Source: Corbicula japonica (lineage: Eukaryota > Mollusca > Bivalvia > Venerida > Cyrenidae). Taken from it: a stretch of 64,000 nt of DNA. Location: NCBI GenBank assembly GCA_038501625.1, contig JAZAYU010000085.1:1499693-1563692 (forward strand). The letters are read 5' to 3'. This document shows, piece after piece, positions 36,071 through 50,100 of this stretch. A program made the position numbers and the translations under genes. Every line of letters starts with the position of its first letter. Position 1 is the stretch's first letter. The notes beneath the pieces are model-generated. The model ran no database searches. It saw nothing but the letters and a program-made list of their open reading frames with translations, and was not told the DNA's origin.

Positions 36071-36764
36071 TGGTTTGTAAATGTTTTCTCATCCAGTAAA
36101 AAAAACAAAACAATCCTTAGCACTAGAGCTTATTTAAATAATTAGGAAAAGATATTAATGGGAATATTCAGCTTAATACGGATATCTGCAGCCTAAGCAA
36201 TAAACACGAACAATGATAATTTTAAATGCTTCAGCCTAGGGTTAAAGAATAATTCGGATGTATTTATGCAGTTTAAAATCTTATTGCCAGTTTAGCTATC
36301 TTTCTTTCTTTGATGTAATACCCCTCGCGGGGATGTTACGACATTCGCGCATCGAAGCCCGAGACTGTTAATATAATAGAGATTAAAAGTTATAAAAGAG
36401 ATCAACAGGGGTGTTATGTTAAAAGGATAAAAGTAAGAGTATGCAGATAGCTGCATTGAACTCAATGGTCGAGTGCGAGGGAATCTCAGGGGGAAAGGGC
36501 ATTCCGTTGTGACTGATCTTGGTGAAATAGGAGTACTTATAGATGTATGTGGTTGGTGTAATTAACCTGTAAGACCATAGGTGTGTGTGGCAAGAGTGAC
36601 AGCAAAGGTGAGTTAAGATACCCGCTCATTCGTAACTTTATAAAGTTAAAAAGTGTCCCCGTTCATATATTCAGTACTGTTATCAGTAAAATAACCCGTT
36701 ACCGATCTCACGCAGTGATTGTTACGTATATCAGGGCTATCCGATCAACCTCTTTTGGGGTTGT

Positions 36765-36960
36765 CCCGGTTAGCTCAATTGGTTGCGTCGCAGGAATTGC
36801 AGGGCTAGGCGCTGTCGCCGTGACGGTGCGGGTTCGCTCCCAGCTAGAGGCACTATCATTTATACATGAATGACAAGCCATTATGTATAAGTGATATAAG
36901 TGATCAAGACGTCGGAGATTTAATGACTTCACCAAGTCTGAAACACAAACACTTTAAGTG
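36765..36960 (+). mobile_element. tRNA-derived SINE
   Basis: A box TTAGCTCAATTGG and B box GCGGGTTCGCTCCC lie about 50 bases apart, the spacing of an internal pol III promoter. They are followed by a non-tRNA tail (tatcatttatacatgaatga). The head does not fold into a proper acceptor stem, so this is a SINE and not a tRNA gene. Confidence 0.5.
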
Positions 36961-36964
36961 CGGC

Positions 36965-37400
36965 TCTATTCATATTTGATACATAGAGATGCCCTTCTTT
37001 CTCAATTTGATCAATGTATGTTTGGTGTAGTGTGACCAAATCTCGACGCCATGTTCAAGTTGGGGTCGCACAAGCGTTATTATAAGCAATAGACTTTTTA
37101 AGGAGTTTCAGATTTGACCTTAACATTTTGATGCAGGAAACCAATGGTCTGGTTTGCTGTTTTGTTTGTTCTATTTACGTAAGCATCACAGGACATGTCG
37201 TTATATATGTCCACCACAAGGTATTTGAGAGAGCTAACTGACTCTAGGAGTACCAAAAAAGATGGTATTTGGTAGGTATGTAGTGTTACCTTTTATTGGC
37301 ATGGGTCACCTGACATTTTGAAGGGCTAAATTCCATGTCCCACTGCAATTATTTTTTAAAGTGTTTGAGATCTTAAAATTTCTTTTTCTCGGAAGACTTG
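36965..37400 (-). pseudogene. Decayed non-LTR retrotransposon (LINE) reverse-transcriptase fragment
   Basis: Read on the - strand in two or three shifted frames, it gives the order known from LINE reverse transcriptases: W.MEFSPSKCQVTH (palm-end motif), then a segment around YLVVDIYNDMSCDAYVN, NRTNKTANQTIGFLHQN, and an RPQLEHG-like stretch with a following W. Stops and frameshifts interrupt all frames. It is clearly dead. The family resembles CR1/Jockey-type elements by motif order only. Confidence 0.6.
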
Positions 37401-37800
37401 TTCATTGTTGAAACTGGAGAATTAGCTCTCATTTAGCATAACCTGATGGTAGTTTATAACTGACTGTTTAAATGCTTCCCAGTTGGAATTCTTATATCAT
37501 GGAATTTTACGAGGCTTTTGGTAACAAACTTTTGCAAATATATTTAGTTTAACTTCGACAGTATTATAGTCAATGATGCCTGGTAAAATGTTAATCTTAT
37601 TTCATATTACCAGTGTGGGATTTGATTTGCGTTAAGAAAGAGATCTTTAAGATGTTTTATCTCTGTTTGGTAGGTTTACCATTTGCATTAAGTTTGCATC
37701 TTCGGAAGAATCAATATTTTCGTTATAGAAAACATTGATGTTTCAGTCATAGGTTGTGGTCATGGAGTATCAATACATTTCTGGGAAATTCAAGTCACCA

Positions 37801-37946
37801 GTGCCCAAGATCATAAAACTAAATCTGGAGATCAGTCTCAAATCTCAAGCATCCGATTGGCTGAAATGGCGACCAGTCGCCATTTCAGCCAATCAGATCC
37901 TTGAGATTTGAGACTGATCTCAAAACTTAGTTTTATGATCTTGGGC
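37801..37946. mobile_element. Palindromic MITE, copy 4
   Basis: A full hairpin: 'cccaagatcataaaactaaa' at left and 'tttagttttatgatcttggg'-like at right, with centre 'aatggcgaccagtcgccatt'. It is the best-preserved two-armed copy in the window. Confidence 0.85.
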
Positions 37947-38523
37947 CCTGCCACCCAAAGAATATCGTTTTCTCTACTTATTTTTTTTTGAAATTCATTA
38001 AAGCTATTAACATCGTGTCCAAATGGTTTGTAATAGGCTGCAATAGCCAGAGACTTTTTTCCTACAAGGCCTCATTTAATCCAAAAATCTTCACAATCTG
38101 ACCGTTACTCAGACATCCCTTTGGCTAATATGCATACATGTACTGTCTGCCTTCGACGTTTCATCTTTTAGTTCGTCATTTTTATACATTTCATTCGGAC
38201 TGTTCGGACTGTATATAATTACAATATTTCCGTTTCTACGGCTAAAAAATAAAAATGAAAAAAGAAACGTCCGCAATTCTTCAATAAATATAATCTACAA
38301 CGTAATCTTGCAAAAAACACAGAACGCTCTGAATATTCAGCTTAACCAAGTGCGCAATGTCAGAATATTTTAATTAAATCCCGCAAAAAATCTGTTACTT
38401 ATACTGTGTGGCACTTATACTGTGTGGCCCGAGAAAAAATGCAAATTAACACGACTAAACATATATTTTTATTAATCAAAAGCAAAAACATATAAAGCAA
38501 CATTAAATACACAATTCGTTATT

Positions 38524-38580
38524 CCATCCAATCAGATGCTTGAGATTTGAGACTGTTATCCAATCTCAGTTTTATGATGT
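38524..38580. mobile_element. Palindromic MITE, half copy
   Basis: Only the right arm is present: 'ccaatcagatgcttgagatt', 'gagactg' and 'tctcagttttatgatg'. It is just downstream of the gene B stop. Confidence 0.7.
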
Positions 38581-38753
38581 TTTACACTGTATGAAGTAAA
38601 GTTAGCGGCTGGTTACATCTTAATGTAGTCTTAGAGACGATATGGTATTTAAAGTATTTGACATTCTAGCTTTCCGAACGGATGAAAATTGTGATAACAC
38701 CAATCATACTATCAGTCTATATATAGCAATCAAAGCCAGTCGGATTTTAGCAG

Positions 38754-41700
38754 CTACATGTAATTAATATTAATTAATGAAATTTCATTAAGTCGGGTAA
38801 ATTCCGGGATCTCCTCCGACAGACGAACAACTGCAACCAAGTTACGATCACGCATAAAAATATGGAATCCTTGTTCATAGAGTTTTCTAAGCACTTTTAA
38901 CTGATTGTTTGAAGTTACGGACTGTACCACCTGATCGAAATGTAACTCTATGCACAACTGTTTCACATGTTTTAAATCGCCGGATGAAATCATTTGGGAC
39001 AGAGCTTCCCATTCGCCGCCCTCTATATCTATTTTCAGTATGTCGATCGATCTCTGAAAGGGAAAATATTGAATTGCCCATCATCCAAGCTACCGCAGAT
39101 GGCAATACTGCCATTATCAATAGTTAAAAACAACAGATTTTAAAATATATTATTGAATCAATGATTTTATTTATTGATTTCAAAAATGGTTTGTATTTAT
39201 CTGGCTTTTGGCTGAAATACATTATTTATACGAGAAATAATTACGTATCCAACCGGGTCCTAACAACTGTCACGAAAAATAATTACTTATCCATCCGGGT
39301 ACCAATTACTGTCTCGAGAAATTATTACTTATCCAACTGGTTATTAAAAACTGTCTCGAGAAATAATTACTTATCCAAAAGGATACTTATTACTGTCACG
39401 AGAAATAATTATTTATCCATCCGGGTACTAATTACTCTCACGAGAAATAATTACTTATCCAACTGGGTAATTATTACTTTCACGAGAAATAATTACATAT
39501 CCAACAGGGAACTAATTACTGTCACGAGAAATTATTACTTTTTCATCCGGGTACTAATTACTGTAACGAGAAATAATTACTTATCCAACTGGGTAATTAA
39601 TGCTGTCTCGAGAAATAATTACATATCCAATCGGGTACTAATTACTGTCACGAGAAATTATTACTTTTCAATTTGGGTACTAATAACTGTCACGAAAAAT
39701 ACTTACTTACCCAAAAGGGTACTAATTACTGTCACGAAAAATAATTACTTATTCATCTGGGTAATTATTGCTGTCACGAGAAATAATAACATCTCCAATC
39801 GGGTACTAATTACTGTCACGAGAAATTATTACTTTTCGATCCGGGTACTAATTACTGTCACGAAAAATACTTACTTATCCAATCGGATACTAATTATTGT
39901 CACGAGAAATAATTACTTATCCATCCGGGTACTAATTACTGTCACAAGAAATACTGACATATCCAAACGGGAACTAATTACTGTCTCGAGAAATCAATAC
40001 TTATCCATTCGGGTACTAATTATTTTCACGAGAAATAATTACTTATCCAATCGGATACTAATTATTGTCATGAGAAATAATTGCTATTTAAACTAGGTAC
40101 CAAATACTGACTTGAGAAATGATTACTTATCAAACCGGGTACAAATTACTGTCACGAGAAATAATTTCTTATCCAATCGAGTACCGATTACTGTCTTGAG
40201 AAAGAACTAATTCAACTGGGAAGTACTGTCATGAGTAAAACAGCTTGAAATAAATACTTACTGCAGTATGATATAAGGATTTTCTTATATTTGAGATCGA
40301 GTCCATTTTCCATTGAAGATTATCAGTGTTTTCTTTGCCAAGTCCAGTGAGATGAAAGGAAATGCCCTGTGGAACTTGTCCCTCTTTCGGCTTTTTGCTG
40401 AAATACATTTTGATTGATAGTTTTAAATAATATAAAAATGTAATCATAGTTTGATAAGCACCAGGCAAACATCATTTTGAAGACTACTTTACAGGTATAT
40501 GCAATTACATTGGAAATCGTTTACTGATACAACAAGAAGGTCCTCGGCGTACATAAAACCGACTGTCTAGCAAACAAGGCGATCCTGTATTTTCACAGTT
40601 TTTAATTAACGCTGCATTCATGTACGCGTCATGTGTAGATACTCAGTCTTTGTTTTCTCTTGAAAGACGGCATGTTTATGACTAAATTAATGACAAATGC
40701 GAATGTCATAGGACATTTATTGGATACACACATCGACATGTGATTTTTAGGCAAACATTGATTTTTGCTCATCACTAATACTAGTATCCCATTCAAATTC
40801 CAAATAAACCCCGTATTGAGACTCACATTACAATTGTAAAAAAATTATCTCTATTGTTTAATCAATCTTTGATCAGGTAAATAAAAAAAATAAAAGAAAT
40901 AAAACTAATAACTGGCATACACCACAATATATGTACAAACGTATTCGTGGTGCTTACAAAATGGCAACTTTGAGTTACTGTAGTATATGTTCGTCCCTAC
41001 ATAATGATCCCTACAACAGCATGATCGTTTATTTCAGTCCCTTTGTAAAAAAATCCAATGAGATATAAGCCTGCACTTTGTTTTACTGTAACCAACGGAT
41101 TTGCCTTTATGTCAAATATACAAACCCATATTATGTAATTAGAGCACATATGTGTAATGGGCAATTCGTGGTAGTGTAATTTACAAATATCTACACTTTA
41201 CCTTGGATCGAAAGTATGAATTTCGCATTGAAAGTTTCGCATCACTGCAAGTTCAAAATCAAATTGAAAGTTTGATCTGAAACGATAAAAACATGTAACA
41301 TCAACAAAAAATTGTGATTATATATAACTGTTTACAGACATTTATGATGTGTGTAAAAGGAAGCGTACCTTGTCCACAATAACCCTCAAATTTATAAAAG
41401 ATAAGACAAAACGCAACTCGTTTTAAGGAGAAGAAACTCTTCTTTGGCAGTGGACAAATTTTCTCCTTATGGTTGGGTTGTACTTTTCGAGAGGGTATTA
41501 ATTGTCTCAGTTGTAATATCATAAAGTTGATATTCAATATTTCGATATCGCTGATGTAGAATTTCGCGCACCTAATCTAGCGCAAATTCGCGAAGAAAAG
41601 ATATTTCCGTACCCGTCAATTCCCATGTTAAAGAACTTAAAGTTATTGTTGTTAACTGAGTTATTGTCATATTTACCCGAACGAATAAACGAGGCACGGG

Positions 41701-44700
41701 CTGCGGGGTTTGTAATCGTTATCGATACAAATTTCTTTCCCGCCATCATTCAATGAACCCAATCTGGTCTGGTTCCGACATAGCACCTGGATGGTATTGA
41801 TATACCTGAAAATATCAGCAATGCTTTGAAAACATGTGTTGTGTTTATTATTTCTTTACAGGCTAGTCAAAAACTAAATTATACATCGGTTTCTTTTACC
41901 CATCATATCAAATGAACCCAAAGACTGTTGCTTATTTTATTTTTTCCAGTGAATTTTAGAGTTTTCTCAGCAAAATAAAATGTCTATTTTCACATTTTTA
42001 ACCGTTAAATATCACTTTATTTTTTAAGTTGTTTTGCCAAACTCCTTTTTATCTAATTATCTCCCATTTCCATTTTCTCGGATTTTAAAAGAAGACAAGA
42101 AAACAAAAATAAATATAAAAAAGAAAATGGGTTTATTGCAGATAAATATCAATTTTATTTTACCGGTGAATGCCAAGAGATGATATTTCACTGGTGGCTG
42201 AGCCACTCGTAAACAATCAGTTTCTGGTGTTCACTCGTGAAATAATATTAATATTTCAGAGAAACCACAAATATCCTCGTTATAATTATTGTTCTAATCA
42301 TGCCATACTGAAATGCAAAATAATGACTATGATCAAAGTAATTACATATGTATTTTCCAATTTCCTACAGAAATTTGAATGAAATAGATTTCAATTTCCG
42401 TTATATTTGTGAAGAAAAAAGGATAGCAAAAACTTGCAAAGATGCAACCATAAGTAATTCAGATAATAAATGAAAAGCGGATAATTAAAAAAAAAGCAAA
42501 TTATCAATACCTACCGATAGGGGCGTCCCTGGCCGAGTGGCTAAGGCCGTTGGCGAGCAATCACCAAGCCCCTCACCACTGTTGTTTTGAGTCCTGTGCC
42601 CAAGATCATAAAACTAAATCTTGAGATCAGGCTCAAATCTCAAACATCTGAACAGTTGCCAATCAGATCTTGAGCTTTGAGACTGATCTCAATCTTAGTT
42701 TTATGATCTTGGGCCCTGGACTCATCCTTCATGTGAGAAAGCTCTCTAGCTAGTTCTGCTTATCGTCAGCTTCTCGCTCGTGTCTGTTACAAGGCTTTGT
42801 TGAACAGGAATTTTTACATGTACGAATATGTCGCATTTGTGATGGAATTCCTCACACCATGTGTGAAAAATACGTACGAATAGGTCACATGTGTGATGGA
42901 ATTCCTCACACCATGTGTGAAAAATACGTACGAATAGGTCACATGTGTGATGGAATTCCTCACACCATTTTTGAAAAATACGTACGAATAGGTCACATGT
43001 GTGATGGAATTCCTCACACCATGTGTGAAAAATACGTACGAATAGGTCACATGTGTGATGGAATTCCTCACACCATGTGTGAAAAATACGTACGAATAGG
43101 TCACATGTGTGATGGAATTCCTCACACCATGTGTGAAAAATACGTACGAATAGGTCACATGTGTGATGGAATTCCTCACACCATGTGTGAAAAATACGTA
43201 CGAATAAGTCACATGTGTGATGGAATTCCTCACACCATGTGTGAAAAATACGTACGAATAGGTCACATGTGTGATGGAAACCCTCACACCATGTGTGAAA
43301 AAAAACGCACGAATATGTCACATTTAAGTGAGATGTTCGTATTTCTTCAATGGTGGTATGGGTTCTAAACTGTATTTTCACACATGTGTGAATTTTTTAC
43401 GTATTTGTCATACAAATTGTGAGTAATTCGTACGAATTCTTCACATATGTGACATTCCTGTATTCGTATGTAAGAAAATTCCGGTGCAACAAGGCTTGGA
43501 GGTGCAGCTGGGGCCTTCCTTCAGGAAAAAAAAGCCGGAAGTCTATATATGCACCCCTAGGAGTCGGGACAGGACGTTAAACTGAGAAAATCATCAATAC
43601 CTACCTCCAATATAGAACGGTCAGTTGTGTATGGTCCATGCTATCGAGTACCTCGTCATTTGGTAACAACAGCGGCTTTAAGTCTTTATGGTTGTTGCTT
43701 TTGTGGTTTTCTTGATACTTTCCTTTTAACTGGAAATATACTCAGCAATAAATTTAAATTTAAGGATTGAATCGATATTTGATGGTTTTCATTTGAGTAT
43801 AGAAAACAGTTATTTGTTTGAAGTGTTTGGAGCCCGAAGTTGGGTTGTTTAAAGTGTGTGAAGCCCGAAGGGGCTTCACGCGTACTTTAAACAACCCAAC
43901 TGTTTTCCATACCTAAAATGAAAACCATTAAATATTGATTCAATCCTTATATTTTCACTAATAAATACTCTCATTAATACAGAAATTATGCGAATAATTC
44001 GTGATATTACGGCTTTTTCAAAAGGCCGTTGGAACAGCAAGGATGACGCCACAGTGAATGACGGCACGCTTTTTCGTAGCTACTCGTCGCAAAACGTGCG
44101 TGCGTGTTCGGCGACGTCACACGTCAAAACATTGGGCAACGTCCAATAAATCATTAACGGCTCTACTGTAGCCACGCCTTTTAAAATAATACGTCACACT
44201 GTTTACCAACAGAAATTATGATCCATTTCATGAATAAGACTTTATCGTAGAGGACGAAGATGAAGTGTAAATAATATGAATTAGGCTATGCCTAGGTACG
44301 GCAAAAGCATTTTACAAATAATACAACGTCATTGATATAGTTCACTTTCCTTGAGTTCTGATTGAGGAATTCGTCTTTTCAACCTATCTTTGATCTTGAC
44401 TGGACTTAGTATAGATTTAGATTTGGTACAAGTAGCACTGAACGAACCAATTGTTCACAATTACAAAACATGATACTAGTCAGCAGTACTGGAACCAACC
44501 TGTAATAAGAATGTCATACCACCAGTCTTTATATTTTTTTTAAGAAAGAAATAAATAAATTGCAAAGATGCAGTTGTCAGGAAAGCACCTTAATCGATTT
44601 TAAGGTAATGAATTACAAGCACACAGTCAGAATCATATGCAGAATCATTGTGGTAGAAAAATACGCAAGCCGGGAATTTTTTTCAGAGACCAATGACAAC

Positions 44701-47068
44701 TGAACAAACCCAAGTCCAGAGGAGCGGATCAAAACAATACATGTTTAAAGCTGGACTCTGATATTGAGGAGTCTCCCAAATGTTACATTTTATTTCTTTT
44801 ATTGATCATGTGACCATCATGATCTACATATATATTCTGGTTTCTTTGAAATCTTTCAGTCAGCACTGTAAAATGGTTGTTCCACAGTCCTCGAGTAAAC
44901 ATATAGTATTTTTGATTTTGCTAATGGCGTGTATGATTGATATGTATATCGTGTCTAGCTCTGCATAGTAACATTGATAATTGATATTCTCTTTAACACC
45001 GTACCAATGTTAATTTTGCAAAACATCATGTGCAGCTTTAATCTTACGCATTGTTGCCCAGCCATATCTTAGAATCATTGAATTGTAATACGGAGTGATG
45101 GAACCATTGGTTAGGCCATGAGTGACAATAGCAATATCTTTCCACATAACCCAGTTCTCAATTATATGCTTGCAGATCATTATCCTGTTGTGAAAAGTTT
45201 AAGAAACAACTCCATGTAGAGCCATGCTGAGACAATGAAAAAAAAAACAGTTGCCATTCCCTGGAACATCAATATTTGAATACTGAACTCCACTAATACA
45301 ATTATTGTTGCAGTGGCCTGGTTGTTTTTTTTTCTGGTTGTTTTATTACTTTCTGAGTAACTATGTTCTGTTTATATTGAAGTGTCAATTTGTTGTACAC
45401 TTTGTTCATTTATAGCATTAAAAGTGCTTTGGTCTAAATCCTTCTTTCAATAACACTTGGATTTAACGTGTAACTAATAGATGCTCATTCAAAATGGTGC
45501 AATGCATTCTTAAAATTCTGTTAATCATAAAGAATGTTAAGTTTACATATTTGCATGTATTGAAATTTGTTATTAATTAAAATTATAATAAAATAAAATA
45601 AAAAACAATTTAAGTGATGGAATCGACCTGCATATTTATCCTCACATTTACATTAATAGGACGACTATAGACCTAAGAATTACAAATGCTCTTATGCCTA
45701 AGTCTTAGAATGATCATGGCTGAAATTCCTATACAACAGATTTGAAATGATCGTCAATGTATAGAAAATGTGTTATTTTCATGAAAAAAAATATTTTAAA
45801 TAAATTGTACACTGCAGTAGATATTTTACCCACAAAAAAATTGGTATGCCACTCCTTCGGTATAGCTAGAGTGTTCAGCAGACGTATACCGTTACACGGA
45901 CCTTAACGGGAATCAGGTTATTAGCAAACAACATTGTTTGTGACTGTGTAACAAAATAATCATGCCGGCGTTCTTTTTGAGAACGAAATACATTGAACCG
46001 AGAAAAACATTTTTGTGGGATAATTCAATTTCAGTAGCGGCTTGATTATTTATGACGAAAATCGAAAATGGTTAAAATTTGCATGTATGGTAGGTACCGT
46101 TTAAATATCTTTAGAAAAAAAAACTTCCGGAAGTTAATGGCCGCCAGAAAAGGACACGGGTAAATATCCCTCCAACATATCACAATTAGTTTTTTTTTTC
46201 AATAAATTACATTGTTTTTTTTAAAATAAATTACGTGTTACCTATAAGCGGCAACGCCCGGGCGCTTTGCGTCGCGCTTTTGCCGTATTAAAAGGTATAT
46301 GCTTTCCTACTTGAAATTTGTAAAATAAGAAAATACAAATTAAAAACTATTTGTTATCTGCAAGCACAACTTCGTTAGTGATTCTGCAAGTATTCACATT
46401 CAATACAAGGCAATCAATTTTACCAGTTGTGTCAGTCAATAAAATCACAAAACATTCAGAAAAAAGACAACTCGTCCTCGATAAACAGCTATTTGCAATT
46501 ACCTCCATTTGAATTGAAAATGTAACGTTTTGAAATCATTTCTTAATTGTTATTCGATAGGCATACATCCAGGACTTCGTGTGGAAGATTATGTTTATTA
46601 GCAATTAAACTTAAAAACTATTGAGTTTAATTATTTTACATAACACAAAGCGTTATAAAAATATCTTAATGAGATTATAACTATAACGAATAGATAATTT
46701 TTATTTTGTTCAGTATAATATGGAAACAATTACTTGTGGATGGAACAATACGGAGCATATTGTTGATAGTCTTCTCTTTTGTGAATATATTGCTTTTAAT
46801 TACAGAGAATATAAATACTACATATCACAAAGAACACAAAAGGCAATAGTTAAAAACATGAGGTATATCAACGAGGTTACTGAACAATATCCAAAACTTT
46901 TCTGACCGTGATATTGAAAAAAGGCAGAAATATTGAAACCTATTCAATCAACCTTTAAATGGCGTAATTTACAACATCTCTACAGTAAGTGTATTTTGAC
47001 TTATGTCGTTTTGAAAGTTTGAATTCAAAAAATGTGTTACCTTGTAGATTGCTTCTTAAAAAATAATT

Positions 47069-47116
<48 letters not shown>

Positions 47117-50100
47117 GTGAATGTTGATGGCTATTCTCCTTCTACTGGATACTCCTAAATATTCACTATAACAATAGCATCAATAACCTAGTTTTTCATC
47201 CCATTTCAGACAAGTCATTCTACTATGACGAAGTTTTGGAATTAAAAACGCATGAATGGAGAGTACATGTAACGTGATAGAATCAGCCGTTGGTTTTAAC
47301 CCATGTTTTCTTGTTTACATAAAACAGAATTACTATTCACAGTCTGGCATTATTATTCATATATATGTTTACTCATACACTAACGATAGGTAGGTAGGTT
47401 GGTGGGTGCGTGGGTCGGTTGGTCGGTCGGTCAGTAATCCTCTAAAAGAAGAGCGGCATATGAATATTGTAAACATACATGTAACAAGTAAAGAAACAAA
47501 GTTACAATTGACAGAACGGTAATATACATATACAAAACAAAATACACGAGATACTAACAATTAACACTTAATTAACATACAGACAATGGAAGGCATATGC
47601 GTTTTAATAAGCAAACAACAAGCGATCATAAATATGAAGAAAAATGTAGAACTAAATGTAAGAATTATCATCAAAACACGTTGATTTATGTTGACATCCA
47701 AAATATATACTGAAAGGATAAAGAAACGCAGGGTAACAATTGGATAGGCAGGTTCGAAAGCTCATGCTCCACGACGGTTTACACTGAGGCAGTGGAGACA
47801 AGTTTTATTCACTTTCGACACATGTTAAGGTGTATCATGACCTAATAACTCAATACACAAAGTTTCACTTTATTTGGAGAACGCGTTCTTAATATATCGG
47901 AACAAATGTTACCCTGCGTTTCTTTATCCTTTCAGTATAATAAAGGTAAAACAAAGTAAAAGCAAATCTGAAACAATTTTTATCATGTCGCAATACATAA
48001 CAAGAAAAGTTTAACACACACGTATTATATGTGGACGACATTCATGCTAATGATGTAATGTCCCTGAGCCAAGTTGTGGTTGGATCCATGTGATTGTAGA
48101 TATGAAGTGAATAGTTGTTTGACCTATGATATGAAATAGAGATCAAGTATAAGTAGTTATATAAGTGGTAAATTTTACTGAATACCACATATGACTGGCA
48201 ATGATGTGATTATGATTTCTTGAAGAATATCAGCATGGATGAAAGATCCCTGGCTAGAGGGAAGTGGATAGTGTCCAAATAAGTTAAGCAATGTAGTAAA
48301 AACGTTTAATTAGACTAGGTATCACAAAAGATAGACATGAGAACTTCTGACATAAGTAGATGTTGCAATTAAATGATACAAAGTAAAAGGTGTTTTATGC
48401 AATCCACATTAGTGGTAAGTATTCTTTGATCACAATGAAATAGTTAAAGGTTAACAAGAACCTTTCAATACAATATTAACATGCAAAGGGAGAGCAACTG
48501 AAGTAACCTGTGTCCGAGTTTCATGAATGCAGTTTAATACTAATATAAAAATAGAAACTGCTGTGAGGGGTCAGCTCAAAGATATCACGCACAATGACGT
48601 ATTACGCCGAATCCTCACGAGATATACGCCTTTCCAATAAACAGTTTCGCAGTCCTGTACGAGTTACTTCCCGCGACAGAAAATCAATCCAAAACGAGGC
48701 TCTGCAGGATAGCTGAACGATCGGGCTAATGGCTTAAGCACATAATAGCTAACCTTATCCGCTATATTGCAGGTCTGCGTTCGTCGCCGGCGGTGAAAAA
48801 ATAAGTTGCTGGTCTGTTATTCTAGCCAGACTTTTTTATGTTAACTATTTGTTAGATATTTAGATTTTTAATGATTTAAGAACATGTACCATTCTTGTTG
48901 ATAGTAGGCAGTATGAAACGCAATTTGGACAAACATAAGCATTAATTTTACCAATTATGTACAGCAATTTCTTCTTAATATCTTTTCTGCTGAAAATATA
49001 TTTTACTGGTGTAAATGTTGCAAATTGCAAAGGCTAGTAATGCGCTATTATCCGGAAATCGTGATATGTCAACATCTGGTTACATGTTCTGTAGACAAAA
49101 AAATACAATCAGAATTTGTTCATACTTACACATTTGAACAATAGAATTGTCCTAAAAATTTAAGGCGTTTATGGTCAACGAATAAATAATTTGAATATTT
49201 AAAATGTTACGTATACTTCACAAGCAAATATGATTGATTCTGTCTTGAAATAAAAAAGGATCGGTAATCTGATTGTTTGTTGTAGAAGTATCATTCGTAG
49301 AATAAAATCCAAGGATTTTGATGCCGGCTTCCAAAAAGATGGGAATATTTATATCACAATATGGTTGAATATCCAATTTAGATTTCTTAGGTTTGACAGA
49401 TTGTAATTTTGGCATAAAAGCCCAAACTCTTAATTAAACATACATAAAATGTTTTGACAAGATTTGTCTCTTATTGACGGCTTTTGTTTCTATAACGTGT
49501 CGTAATGTTGATTAAGAATCCATTTAAGTGCTAAATCAAATACATTTGCTGGCACATCCAGTAGTTAAAGGACTCCGAAATACTTAAGAATTGGGAGGTG
49601 TAGATACCTTGCAAACAGAAATTACACGATCTCTATTGGTCAATGATATCTGCCCCTTTAAGTAATTGACAGATGACCCCATGTGCGAGACAGTTTGACA
49701 TGTTTATGGCATGCCGCCTTCAAAATCAAACGCCGCCGACATAATCACAACATTATGTCAGTAGTTGAATAGACACGCTAATCCGGAAACGAGACTCAAT
49801 TAAGCCGTGAAGAGAACACTGCGACTGTCTGTTAGTTCAAGTCGTTTAGTGTTTAATGCGAGGAATAATGAATTGACACTTTTAGTCAGAAACCTGATTG
49901 TTTTATCAATTATTTTCAAAAATATCATGACGCTGATGTATTATTACTAATTCAAAGAGAAAATACATTTTTCAAAAAATAATTTTATGATAAAATTGAA
50001 AGTTGAAGGTACATATTCCCTATTACGTTATTACAGCGCGCAATCATTTTTCCTGTAAAACAGTCACGTGACTGGACAGGGGAGGTAACCAAATAAATTC

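Noticed and set aside
36583..36873. 96-codon + strand ORF
   Set aside because: It runs through the tRNA-derived SINE and unrelated flank. The hydrophobic run comes from the SINE sequence.
39161..40096. 311-codon + strand ORF
   Set aside because: It is a translation of the 42-bp minisatellite. The period is a multiple of three, so the frame stays open, and the region is an intron of gene B on the other strand.
42836..43318. CRISPR-like regular repeat
   Set aside because: The units are contiguous, with no unique spacers, and the sequence is eukaryotic.
42746..43381. 211-codon (-) and 169-codon (+) ORFs
   Set aside because: Both are by-products of the 54-bp minisatellite. The same array being open on both strands is a sign of repeat periodicity, not of a gene.
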